Under the pieces are notes generated by a model that saw only the letters and a program-made list of their open reading frames with translations, searched no databases and was not told where the DNA came from. Position numbers and translations under genes: made by a program. From DATLNM01 sp035536775 (GTDB lineage Bacteria > Actinomycetota > CADDZG01 > WHSQ01), in NCBI GenBank assembly GCA_035536775.1, contig DATLNM010000005.1, positions 1-33,856 of the forward strand: a stretch of 33,856 bases of DNA. The letters run 5' to 3'. This document shows, piece after piece, positions 14,326 to 21,854 of this stretch (position 1 is its first letter; every line of letters begins with the position of its first letter).

Positions 14326-14436
14326 TTCGGGCACCCGGCTGGGATGACAGGCGGCGTGGGAAGGATTGACCCACCCGGCCGGTCGCCAGGCCACGCGGGA
14401 AGGGACACGGCGGTGGCGGGGAGAACCCCCGGAAGA

Positions 14437-16815
14437 ATGACACTGAAGATGAAGGTCCTGTCTCTCGTGAGCCTGCTAGCCGTGTTGGCGACATTGACCG
14501 CAGGGGTTTCCCCTAGCTCGAGGGTCTCGTCGGGTGGCACATTCGAGGGTGCCTGGAATGCGTTCCTCGACGAGTCGGACTACTTCTTCGACCACGGGAA
14601 GCCAGACCCCATCGCAGAGGCATTCGACGAGATGGAGGCCCCCGAGGACGCGTTCCTCTTCCAGCGTGCGTTCGGAGGAGCGATCCCCACGCGCCGCGTC
14701 CTCGCGCGCGCCGCGCAACGTGCGAAGCAGATCGCGATAGCGACGAACGTCGAGTTCCCCGAGCTCGTTAAAGACCGGTGGACCTTCATGGGCCCCGCGA
14801 GTGTCGGCGCGCGTGTCGTCGACATCGCCGTCGATCCCAAGCTGGAGGACACGATCTACACCGCAGCCGCAACCGGCGGCGTGTGGAAGAGCACCGACAC
14901 CGGCATGACCTACAAGCCGATCTGGGACGACCAGATGACGCAGTCGATGGGTGCGCTCGCGATCGGCTCCGGTGGAACGCTGTACGCGGGAACCGGTGAA
15001 GCCAACCCCGGCGGCGGAAGCCTCACTTACGGCGGCGACGGCATCTATCGCTCCGATGACCGGGGCAAGACGTGGAAGAACGTGGGCCTCAAGGGTTCGA
15101 GCAGGATCGGCCGCATCTTTGTCGATCCGAAGGACGACGACCATGTTCTCGTCGCTGCCACCGGACATCTCTTCAAAAGTGGCGGCGTGCGCGGCCTCTA
15201 CGAAACGAAGAACGGCGGAGACTCCTGGAAGCAGATCCTCGCGCCGGAGAACGAGACGACCGGCGCGATCGATATCGCGTGGGACCCAAAGAATCCCGAC
15301 AACATCTTCGTCGCGATGTGGGATCACATCCGCTATCCGGACCGGCGGATCTACGCCGGGCTTGGCTCGGGTCTGTTCCGCTCGAGCGACGGAGGCAAGA
15401 CGTTCACCCGCCTTGGACCGCTCAACGGGTTACCTCCCTCGTTGCCCAACATCGGCAGGATCTCGGTCGCGATCGACCCCAGCGACCCGGCCAAGGTCTA
15501 CACGTTGTACGTGAACGATGTCGGAACGTTCTCCGGGTTCTTCATGTCAGCCGACGGTGGCGCCACGTGGCTTCCTTCCCCGGGCCAAGCGACACTAGCG
15601 GATTCGCAAAGCGTCTACGGATGGTGGTTCGGTCGGATGTGGGTGGATCCCGAAGATGGCCAGCACATCTTCGCCACCGGGCTCCCCCTTATGGAATCGA
15701 CCGACGGCGGGCTCACCTTCCCCGTGGCTCAGTCACAGCAGCACGTCGATCACCACGCGATGGCGTGGGATCCGCACACGCCCGGCCGCGTCTACAACGG
15801 AAACGATGGCGGTGTGTACGTCTCGGATGAAGGTGGCGCCGACCGCACGTGGCGGCACGCGACATACCAACCATGGAGCCAGTTCTTCACGATCGACGTG
15901 TCCGAGCAGGATCCGATCCGGATCAACGGCGGGTTGCAGGACAACGGCTCGATCAAGTCGTGGGGGCGGGGGGACTGGTCCGGCTACTACGGCGGCGACG
16001 GCGTCAAGAATGCGATCAATCCCGAAGACATGAACAACGTATTCGCGTGCTCGCAGTACGGCGCGTGCGGGGTCTCGTTCGACGGCGGGCGCTCGATGGA
16101 GTCCATGGACTCTGCCCAAAATGCACGCAACGGATGGCTGACACCGATCGAGTTCCAGCCCGGTGACGCGAACGTCGTGTACTACGCAGGCAGTCAGATC
16201 CACCGCTCGCTCGACAAGGGCGCGACCTGGCAGGTCGTCAGCCAGGACCTCGGCAATCTCGATCCTGGCCTCGAGCTGAATCCCCTCTACGCGGCGCATT
16301 ACGGCACTGTGCAAGCCCTCGGCTTGAACGAGGTCGAGCCCGGGACCATGTACGCGGGGACGGACAACGGCCTGCTGTGGAAGACCGAGTCATCAGGCGA
16401 GAGTGACCCGCTCATATGGACGCAGATCGGCGCCGGTCAGCTGCCCGGACACTGGATCACCCACATCGCGGTCGAGCCCGACGATCCCGACGTTCTCTAC
16501 ATCAGCTTTTCTGGCTTCCGCAGCGGGGACGAAAACGCGTACGTGATGACGTCACGCGATGGCGGGACGACCTTCAAGGACGTCACGAGGGGACTGCCGA
16601 AGGCACCCGTGAACGATCTCGTTCTCGTAGGCGACCGCCTGTTCGCGGCGACCGATGTCGGTGTCTTCACGACTTCGACGAAGTCGGTTGAATGGCACGC
16701 GGTAGGTCGAGGTCTCCCGCTCGTTCCCGTGAACGACCTGCGCTACATCTCCGGCAACGACACGTTGTACGCGGGGACCTTCGGACGAGGGATCTACGCG
16801 ATCGAAGCGCCCTAA
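14437..16815 (+). CDS. Secreted Asp-box (BNR/sortilin-like) beta-propeller protein
   Basis: A 792-residue exported protein. ATG 14437 gives a signal peptide (MTLKMKVLSLVSLLAVLATLTAG); an upstream ATG at 14344 in frame would bury it. After a ~90-residue spacer, the rest is a train of Asp-box/BNR repeats of the S-x-D-x-G-x-T-W type: VWKSTDTGMTY, IYRSDDRGKTWKNV, ETKNGGDSWKQI, LFRSSDGGKTFTRL, MSADGGATWLPSP, STDGGLTFP, IHRSLDKGATWQVV and TSRDGGTTFKDV. They alternate with YAGTG and DPKNPDNIFVA strands and end in YAGTFGRGIYAIEAP. The fold is one or two beta-propellers like VPS10/sortilin, sialidase-like or photosystem-assembly Ycf48-like proteins. No sialidase arginine triad or FRIP is obvious, so I assign no enzymatic function. 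It could bind extracellular ligand or polysaccharide. The redox-like and single-span membrane genes follow within 40 bp. Confidence 0.8.
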   Translation: MTLKMKVLSLVSLLAVLATLTAGVSPSSRVSSGGTFEGAWNAFLDESDYFFDHGKPDPIAEAFDEMEAPEDAFLFQRAFGGAIPTRRVLARAAQRAKQIAIATNVEFPELVKDRWTFMGPASVGARVVDIAVDPKLEDTIYTAAATGGVWKSTDTGMTYKPIWDDQMTQSMGALAIGSGGTLYAGTGEANPGGGSLTYGGDGIYRSDDRGKTWKNVGLKGSSRIGRIFVDPKDDDHVLVAATGHLFKSGGVRGLYETKNGGDSWKQILAPENETTGAIDIAWDPKNPDNIFVAMWDHIRYPDRRIYAGLGSGLFRSSDGGKTFTRLGPLNGLPPSLPNIGRISVAIDPSDPAKVYTLYVNDVGTFSGFFMSADGGATWLPSPGQATLADSQSVYGWWFGRMWVDPEDGQHIFATGLPLMESTDGGLTFPVAQSQQHVDHHAMAWDPHTPGRVYNGNDGGVYVSDEGGADRTWRHATYQPWSQFFTIDVSEQDPIRINGGLQDNGSIKSWGRGDWSGYYGGDGVKNAINPEDMNNVFACSQYGACGVSFDGGRSMESMDSAQNARNGWLTPIEFQPGDANVVYYAGSQIHRSLDKGATWQVVSQDLGNLDPGLELNPLYAAHYGTVQALGLNEVEPGTMYAGTDNGLLWKTESSGESDPLIWTQIGAGQLPGHWITHIAVEPDDPDVLYISFSGFRSGDENAYVMTSRDGGTTFKDVTRGLPKAPVNDLVLVGDRLFAATDVGVFTTSTKSVEWHAVGRGLPLVPVNDLRYISGNDTLYAGTFGRGIYAIEAP

Positions 16816-16854
16816 GTACAAACCTCGCCCGAGCGGGGTAGGTACGCCTCCGAT

Positions 16855-17316
16855 ATGGATGATCTCGTCGAGGCGATCACGTTCGGGAACATCACCGAGG
16901 TCAAGGTTGTCTTGACGTCGGTGGTCCTCGCGCTCGCGGTCTACCAGGTGTTCCTGATGGCCGTTGGATACGGGAAGCTCAAACTTCCCTTCCTGGCACC
17001 CCGATCCGCCTCGTTCACCCACCGCGCCGTGGGTGACTCGATCGTGGTTGTCGCCTTGGCCGTAGCATTCATGTGCATCGGCTACTTCGAGATCTCGGAT
17101 GGGATCGAACACGCCACCGACGGCGAAGAGGTCCGGGTGACCGTCCACGTAGTCGCCGCGATTCTTCTGCTCATGGCGCTCGCGCTGAAGATCGTCGTCG
17201 TGCGATGGTGGCATGCCATGGGGCGCTTTCTGCCGGCCATCGGACTCAGCATCTTCGTGTTGTTCATAATCACCTGGGTGACATCAGCAGCGGACTTCCT
17301 GTGGGAGTGGTGGTGA
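16855..17316 (+). CDS. Four-helix membrane protein, DUF6529/cytochrome b561-like
   Basis: A 153-residue protein with four transmembrane helices: EVKVVLTSVVLALAVYQVFL, DSIVVVALAVAFMCIGYF, RVTVHVVAAILLLMALALKI and FLPAIGLSIFVLFIITWVT. His residues sit at helix ends (FTHRAVGD, VTVHVVAA, RWWHAMGR) in a pattern seen in small haem-binding ferric reductase/cytochrome b561-type proteins. The resemblance to DUF6529 is from memory. Haem binding is inferred. Its stop overlaps the next ATG by one base (TGATG), so the two are co-translated. It may serve electron transfer at the membrane, possibly with the secreted protein upstream. Confidence 0.6.
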   Translation: MDDLVEAITFGNITEVKVVLTSVVLALAVYQVFLMAVGYGKLKLPFLAPRSASFTHRAVGDSIVVVALAVAFMCIGYFEISDGIEHATDGEEVRVTVHVVAAILLLMALALKIVVVRWWHAMGRFLPAIGLSIFVLFIITWVTSAADFLWEWW

Positions 17317-17585
17317 TGGCCGAGCAGAGATACGCGCTTCAGACGATCCTTTCGATCATCGCCGGGATCCTCATCGTTGCTTTGACGATCGCGTTCGTCA
17401 CGGGGTCTGTAGGACCGGGGAACGCCGACGAGCTGCGTGAGCGTGCCAAGAGCATCGAGGATGAGCGCGACGAGCGCACGGACCGCACCGAGGACCAGCG
17501 TGAAGAGCGCCTCGATCGGTCCGAGGACCGGCCCGACCGGCGCGACGACCGAGACGACAACAGCGGTCCCGGCAGTGATGATTGA
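17316..17585 (+). CDS. Single-span membrane protein with charged repetitive tail
   Basis: An 89-residue protein: a short cytoplasmic start, one transmembrane helix (ILSIIAGILIVALTIAFVTG, about 10-29), then a tail made almost only of Asp, Glu and Arg in loose heptads (ERAKSIEDERDERTDRTEDQ and so on), ending GPGSDD. The tail should be a highly charged single alpha-helix or coiled coil. ATG 17316 overlaps the preceding stop and has GGGAG 8 nt before it. I know no named family. Partner of the four-helix protein is an inference from the overlap. Confidence 0.6.
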   Translation: MAEQRYALQTILSIIAGILIVALTIAFVTGSVGPGNADELRERAKSIEDERDERTDRTEDQREERLDRSEDRPDRRDDRDDNSGPGSDD

Positions 17586-17597
17586 GACCGAACGCCG

Positions 17598-18452
17598 GTG
17601 ACACCAAGGAAGAAGGTCGCGCCTAGCCGCGTGGCGTTCGTTCTAGGGGGCGGCGGCCACCTCGGGGCGTACGAGGTCGGGATGCTGCGCGCGCTGGTGG
17701 AGCGGGACATCGTCCCCGACCTCGTCGTCGGCACCTCCATCGGCGCATTGAACGGCGCTGCGATCGCGGCGGCCCCCGAGCTTGACACCGTCGACAAGCT
17801 CGAGGATGTCTGGCGCAACATCGACAAGACCGAGATCTTCTCTGGTTCGATGTTCTCCGGCGCTGCGAACCTTGTCCGCACCCGGACCTCCCTACAGTCG
17901 ACCGCGCCGTTCCGCGCTCTCCTCAAGCGCTTCCTCCCGGTGGCGACCTTCGAGGAGCTCAAGGTCGAGTTCCAATGTGTTGCGGCATCGATAGAGCGCG
18001 CCGCGGAGCACTGGTTCTCATCCGGCTCCCTTATCGACGCGATCCTGGCGTCCTGCGCCGTTCCAGGGATCCTCCCCGCGGTCAGGATCGATGGCGAGCA
18101 TTTCATCGACGGCGGGATCGTCAACAGCATCCCGATCAGCCGCGCGGTGGAACTCGGCGCGACCGAGATCTACGTTCTGCATGTCGGCCGCATCGAGCGT
18201 CCGTTGGCCGCTCCCAAGAATCCATGGCAGGTCGGGATGATTGCGTTCGAGGTCGCCCGCAGGCACAGGTTCGCGCGCGACATGGCCTCGCTCCCCTCCG
18301 GCGTTCTGGCGCATGTGCTGCCGTCAGGCGAGCCGGAGCCGGTCCGGTACGACAGCCTTTCGCAGTTGCGCTACAAGAATTTCCGCTCCGTCCATAGGCG
18401 GATCGACGCTGCCTATGTAGCCACGCTGCGCTACCTCGACGACAGCCGATAG
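17598..18452 (+). CDS. Patatin-like phospholipase
   Basis: A 284-residue RssA-type patatin hydrolase using a Ser-Asp dyad on acyl esters of lipids. The oxyanion-hole motif is GGGGHLGAYEVGML (about 17-30), with His where Arg/Lys is usual. The nucleophile motif GTSIG has Ser at about 47 and the DGG motif Asp at about 171 (FIDGGIVNSIP). No signal peptide or membrane segment is present, so it acts in the cytoplasm or at the inner leaflet. The GTG start at 17598 is 12 nt after the previous stop; no good SD. A PlsC-like acyltransferase follows on the same strand, suggesting a phospholipid deacylation/reacylation pair. Confidence 0.88.
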   Translation: MTPRKKVAPSRVAFVLGGGGHLGAYEVGMLRALVERDIVPDLVVGTSIGALNGAAIAAAPELDTVDKLEDVWRNIDKTEIFSGSMFSGAANLVRTRTSLQSTAPFRALLKRFLPVATFEELKVEFQCVAASIERAAEHWFSSGSLIDAILASCAVPGILPAVRIDGEHFIDGGIVNSIPISRAVELGATEIYVLHVGRIERPLAAPKNPWQVGMIAFEVARRHRFARDMASLPSGVLAHVLPSGEPEPVRYDSLSQLRYKNFRSVHRRIDAAYVATLRYLDDSR

Positions 18453-18504
18453 ACGGTCCGCGGTCTCACTCTCGACGTAACCTCGACGAGAGAGAGGAGA
18501 TCCG

Positions 18505-19515
18505 TTGGATCGATTGCCGCCCAAGCTCATCCGAAGACTGATCCTGGCTCCCCTCGTATTCCTCATCTGCCTCGGGCTTATCGCGGTATCTCCGGTGTTC
18601 CTTCTCGGCGCAGCGCTTGCCGATGTATTTCTCCCCGGTAGCTGGAGGACCACGCGGATGGTCGCGTTCGGTGTTGTCTATCTGGTGTTCGAGGTCGTGG
18701 GCCTGATCGTGATGCTGGTGCTGTGGATCGCGTCCGGATTCGGGGCCGGTCTCCGCTCTCCGCTCTTCGTGGACCTCCACTACGCGGTGATGGCCAAATG
18801 GCTCAAGTCCATGTACATGGCCGTGGCTCTTCTGTTCGGGTTGCGGATCAATATCGAAGAACGTCCGGCTCCTCAGCCCGGACCTCTGCTGGTTTTCTGC
18901 CGTCACGCGGGCCCCGGGAACTCCTTGATGTTGATCGGGACCATGATGATCGCCTACCGTCGTAGACCACGCATCGTGATGCTCGCCAAGCTGCAGTGGG
19001 ACCCCTTGTTCGACACCATGGGGAATCGACTTCCCAATCGATTCATCACGCACGATAAGAACGCCAGCGACCGCTATGTCAACGCGATCGGCGAGCTCGC
19101 TCGCGGGCTCGGTGACCAAGATGCGTTCGTGCTGTTTCCTGAAGGCAAGGACTTCACCCAACGTCTGCGGGAGCGTGCGATCGAACGACTTCGTCGTGGC
19201 GGATTCCTGAAGCATGCCGATCAGGCCGAGCAGATGCACAATGTGCTGCCGCCGCGCCATCGCGGGCCCTTGGCGGCCATCACGAACGCTCCCGAAGCAG
19301 ATGTTGCGTTCGTTGCCCATTCCGTTCTCGAAGACATTGGAACGTTCCGGGAGCTGTGGCGTCATATCCCGCTAGAGGAGCCGATCGACGCGCAGTACTG
19401 GCGCATCCCTCCCGATGAGGTCCCCGAAAGCGAAGAGGAGGTGATCGACTGGCTCTACGCGTGGTGGGAGAACATCGACGAATGGATCGAGGCGCATAAG
19501 CCCGCGCCGGTTTAG
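18505..19515 (+). CDS. PlsC-like membrane acyltransferase
   Basis: A 336-residue member of the lysophospholipid/glycerol-phosphate acyltransferase superfamily. Two or three N-terminal helices (about 11-40 and 54-80) are followed by the acyltransferase domain. The catalytic block reads CRHAGPGNSLMLIG (His about 134) and the phosphate-binding block is FPEGKDFTQRL (about 211-221). The canonical H-x4-D is here H-x4-N, an unusual substitution at the residue that normally activates the His. The C-terminus contains a long Glu/Trp-rich region (SEEEVIDWLYAWWENIDEW). TTG 18505 is chosen because of the GAGAGAGGAG SD. The likely reaction is transfer of an acyl chain to a lysophospholipid or related lipid; the exact acceptor is unknown. 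Confidence 0.8.
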   Translation: MDRLPPKLIRRLILAPLVFLICLGLIAVSPVFLLGAALADVFLPGSWRTTRMVAFGVVYLVFEVVGLIVMLVLWIASGFGAGLRSPLFVDLHYAVMAKWLKSMYMAVALLFGLRINIEERPAPQPGPLLVFCRHAGPGNSLMLIGTMMIAYRRRPRIVMLAKLQWDPLFDTMGNRLPNRFITHDKNASDRYVNAIGELARGLGDQDAFVLFPEGKDFTQRLRERAIERLRRGGFLKHADQAEQMHNVLPPRHRGPLAAITNAPEADVAFVAHSVLEDIGTFRELWRHIPLEEPIDAQYWRIPPDEVPESEEEVIDWLYAWWENIDEWIEAHKPAPV

Positions 19516-19517
19516 AT

Positions 19518-19546
19518 CGGTTCGCTGGCCCAGCGTGTCCGAACCG
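19518..19546. terminator. Hairpin between convergent genes
   Basis: CGGTTCG (19518-19524) pairs with CGAACCG (19540-19546), with an inner CGCTG/CAGCG that could form a cruciform-like structure. It sits exactly between the stops of the convergent genes at 19515 and 19551. It has no T tract, so bidirectional termination is inferred from position. Confidence 0.45.
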
Positions 19547-19550
19547 TGGG

Positions 19551-20165
19551 CTACTTCTTCTTGTCGATGAACTTGTAGTCGGTTCCGACCTTGGTCGTGT
19601 CCGGGAACGGTCCTGCGACGCCCTGCGGATAGGTTCCGGTCCACAGGAAGCTCTGCGCCTGAGGCGCGGCCAGCGTCGCACCCTTGCCGAATGCGTCGTG
19701 AAGGTCTCGAGGGATGACCAGCTGCATCCCGAGGATGTCGACGGGCGTAGTCGTGCCGCCGCCGCACGAGTCGACAAAGTGCGCTTGCGGCGTAGTGACG
19801 ATGTTGTTCGCCCCGGAGAAGAACGCTTCGAAGAACAGACAGTGAGTACCGCCCGCCCCCTCGGGGTTGACCCGGATCCGGAAGCCGATGCCGGTCGCGG
19901 CCGGGGGCGCAGCCTCGGTGTCGATCTGGACGTAGAGGTTCTTGGAGTCGTTGCTCATCCTGATCGCGGTGATGTCGCTCACGGTTCCGGCATCCGCGGG
20001 GGTCTGGTCACCTACGGAACCGTCGCCGGTGCCCTGGTCGTTGATGAAGTTGGCGTCGCCGAGTGGGTCTTCGATTACCGCTTTCGGCTCCGCTCCGGAC
20101 GCGCCGGGAAGCGAGCTCGCGAGGACCCAACCTATGACCGCCACGACCGAAAGTGCCCGCTTCAT
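19551..20165 (-). CDS. Secreted protein of unknown function
   Basis: A 204-residue exported protein I cannot assign. The start at ATG 20165 is preferred because GGGGGA lies 6-10 nt upstream and the signal peptide is then complete (MKRALSVVAVIGWVLASSLPGASG). The mature part begins with an acidic segment DPLGDANFINDQGTGDG. It then reads like a beta-sandwich: DITAIRMSNDSKNLYVQIDTEA and ATGIGFRIRVNPEG resemble domains that report extended beta-strand surface proteins. Two Cys (GTHCLFFEAF and VDSCGGG) could form a disulfide. The gene stands alone and is convergent with the acyltransferase. It shows a broad likeness to the secreted protein at 24106-24744 in style, not in sequence. Confidence 0.65.
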   Translation of the reverse strand: MKRALSVVAVIGWVLASSLPGASGAEPKAVIEDPLGDANFINDQGTGDGSVGDQTPADAGTVSDITAIRMSNDSKNLYVQIDTEAAPPAATGIGFRIRVNPEGAGGTHCLFFEAFFSGANNIVTTPQAHFVDSCGGGTTTPVDILGMQLVIPRDLHDAFGKGATLAAPQAQSFLWTGTYPQGVAGPFPDTTKVGTDYKFIDKKK

Positions 20166-20273
20166 CGCGTCCCCCATCCCTAGTCGCATCGCTTCGCCGA
20201 GAGACAGTTTCGCCGTCGACCCCCCCTCGCCTCCTAGGTTGGTACCGAAGCAAGCCGGCGTCTCGCTCTGCCC

Positions 20274-20290
20274 CTAGGTCCACGACCTAG
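20274..20290. terminator. Hairpin downstream of arfB
   Basis: CTAGGTC-CAC-GACCTAG is a perfect 7-bp stem, 14 nt past the arfB stop on the minus strand. There is no T run, so terminator function is a guess from position. Confidence 0.4.
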
Positions 20291-20303
20291 CCGGCCTTCG
20301 TCC

Positions 20304-20735
20304 TCATTCGTCGGAGGGGCGCGTGCGTAGCTTCTTGACCTCGCCTCGTCGCTTCTTCTGAGCGAGCCGCCGCTGCTGAGCGCCGCGCGTCGGCCTGGTG
20401 GCTATCCGCCGATTGGGTGGGATAAGGGCCTCCGCAACGAGCGCCGCCAACCGCTCCAGGACATCCTCGCGGTTCCGGAGTTGCGACCGATGCTTCGAGC
20501 TTGCGAGGCGGATGCTCCCCGAGCCGTCGATCCGCGCCTTCAGGTTCTCGAGGACGCGCTCGCGCTGCCGTGGGCCTAAAGCCGCGCTGTCCCGGACATT
20601 CCAGGTCACCGCGACGCGCGTCGCGCTTCGGTTCGCATGTTGCCCTCCCGGCCCACCGGACGGTGAGAAAGTCAGCTGTAGCTCTTCGTGCGGGATCGTT
20701 ACTCCACGCGTCACACGTAGCTTTTTCCCATCCAT
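20304..20735 (-). CDS. arfB: Ribosome-rescue release factor ArfB
   Basis: A 143-residue class I release-factor-like peptidyl-tRNA hydrolase that frees ribosomes stalled at mRNA ends. The catalytic loop FSPSGGPGGQHANRSATRV (about 24-42) contains the GGQ. The basic C-terminal tail (TRPTRGAQQRRLAQKKRRGEVKKLR) is the part that enters the empty mRNA channel. It lacks the codon-recognition domain, and the length is right for ArfB/YaeJ. The ATG at 20735 lies 10 nt after the stop of the response-regulator gene. A TAGGGT 6 nt upstream overlaps that stop, so it may have its own leaderless transcript. Confidence 0.93.
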   Translation of the reverse strand: MDGKKLRVTRGVTIPHEELQLTFSPSGGPGGQHANRSATRVAVTWNVRDSAALGPRQRERVLENLKARIDGSGSIRLASSKHRSQLRNREDVLERLAALVAEALIPPNRRIATRPTRGAQQRRLAQKKRRGEVKKLRTRPSDE

Positions 20736-20741
20736 CCTCGA

Positions 20742-20747
20742 ACCCTA
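20742..20747 (-). promoter_or_regulatory. Candidate -10 for a leaderless arfB transcript
   Basis: TAGGGT on the minus strand ends 6 nt before the arfB ATG and shares its TAG with the stop codon of the upstream gene. There is no strong SD in the 6-nt gap (TTCGAGG is weak). Confidence 0.35.
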
Positions 20748-21854
20748 CGGTTCGCCCGTGATACCTGACCTCGCTTCCAACACCTCAGGGAGGACATCGA
20801 AGAACGAGTCGAGCAACGCCGCATCGAAGTGGCTGCCTCGATCGCGCTTCATCAGTGCGATGGCGTCGTCTATAGGCATAGCCGCGCGGTAGACGCGATC
20901 GCTTGTAAGGGCATCGAAGACGTCGGCGATCGCCGCGATCCGCCCTTCGAGGGGGATGTCGTCGCCCCCTAGTTTCCGCGGGTAGCCAGATCCGTCGACG
21001 CGCTCGTGGTGGGTGAGCGCGATATCCGCTGCGAGGATCAAGAGGTCCGATCGTGAGCCGCTTAGGACCCGGTGACCGATCTCGGCATGTCGTTCCATCA
21101 TGGCTCTTTCCTGGGGATCGAGCTTGCCAGGCTTGCGCAATACCGAGTCGGGGATGCCGATCTTTCCCACATCGTGCATCTGACTCGCCATGACCAGCCG
21201 TTCGGTTTCTTCGTCACTCATGCCGGTCGTTCGGCCGAGGATCCCGCAATAACGGCTCATTCGCTTGATGTGCTTGCCGGTGTCGTCGTCCCGAAGCTCG
21301 GCGGACATCGAGAGACGTTCGATCGTTTCCTCCCGCGACCACTTCAGGTCATCGTGAGCTTGACGTAGTTCCTCGAGTGACGTCGATAGATGCGCTGTTC
21401 GCTCACGGACGGTTTCCTCCAGAACCTCATTGCTCCTCGATAGGGCGACGTGAAGCGCGCGGGTTTCCAGGAGGTTCTTTATCCGGAGCCTGACCTCATT
21501 GTGATCGAACGGCTTGGTCAGGAAGTCTCTTGCCCCCGTCGACAGTGCTCGATCGAGCGAGCGCGACGTGGCATCGGCCGTAAGAACAAGCACCGGAACG
21601 TATTCGCCCCGTTCGGATTGACTCGAGATCCCGAGCTGTTCCATCAGGTCGTAGCCGTTCAGGTGCGGCATCATCAGGTCCAAGAGCACGAGGTCTGGCT
21701 GGAAGGACTCCCATACCCCGGCTACCTCTCTGGGATCCTGGATCCCCAGTACGTTCTCGTAGCCTTCGATGTCAAGCAGGCGCTGCAGCAGCTGGAGGTT
21801 CGCCGGCTCGTCGTCAACGACGAGGATGCGTGATTCAAGGATTGACTGCGACAA
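20745..21854 (-). CDS. Response regulator with HD-GYP output domain
   Basis: A 369-residue protein. The N-terminal receiver domain (about 8-130) has the acidic pair VVDDEP, phosphoacceptor Asp about 59 (LVLLDLMMP) and Lys in FLTKPF (about 114). A coiled linker (about 135-180) leads to an HD-GYP domain with HD at 227-228 (MHDVGKIGIP), HHERVDGSGYP (about 282-292) and IADVFDALTSDRVYR. HD-GYP domains with these residues hydrolyse cyclic di-GMP to GMP. The reading is that phosphorylation by the upstream kinase changes c-di-GMP degradation. Its first 20 nt overlap the end of the histidine kinase gene, so the two are translated together. Targets (motility, attachment) are not visible here. Confidence 0.92.
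   Translation of the reverse strand: MSQSILESRILVVDDEPANLQLLQRLLDIEGYENVLGIQDPREVAGVWESFQPDLVLLDLMMPHLNGYDLMEQLGISSQSERGEYVPVLVLTADATSRSLDRALSTGARDFLTKPFDHNEVRLRIKNLLETRALHVALSRSNEVLEETVRERTAHLSTSLEELRQAHDDLKWSREETIERLSMSAELRDDDTGKHIKRMSRYCGILGRTTGMSDEETERLVMASQMHDVGKIGIPDSVLRKPGKLDPQERAMMERHAEIGHRVLSGSRSDLLILAADIALTHHERVDGSGYPRKLGGDDIPLEGRIAAIADVFDALTSDRVYRAAMPIDDAIALMKRDRGSHFDAALLDSFFDVLPEVLEARSGITGEP

Noticed and set aside
14344..14436. An earlier in-frame ATG for the propeller protein
   Set aside because: It would place 31 Gly/Arg/Pro-rich residues before the signal peptide and has no SD. ATG 14437 begins directly at the signal sequence.
15733..16314. A 193-codon minus-strand frame opposite the propeller gene
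   Set aside because: It is the antisense shadow of the Asp-box repeats; its apparent Val/Asp repeats are complements of those codons.
18466..19365. A 299-codon minus-strand frame opposite the acyltransferase
   Set aside because: It is polar, Glu/His/Arg-rich, with no SD or motif; the plus strand has HAGPGN and FPEG in the right order.
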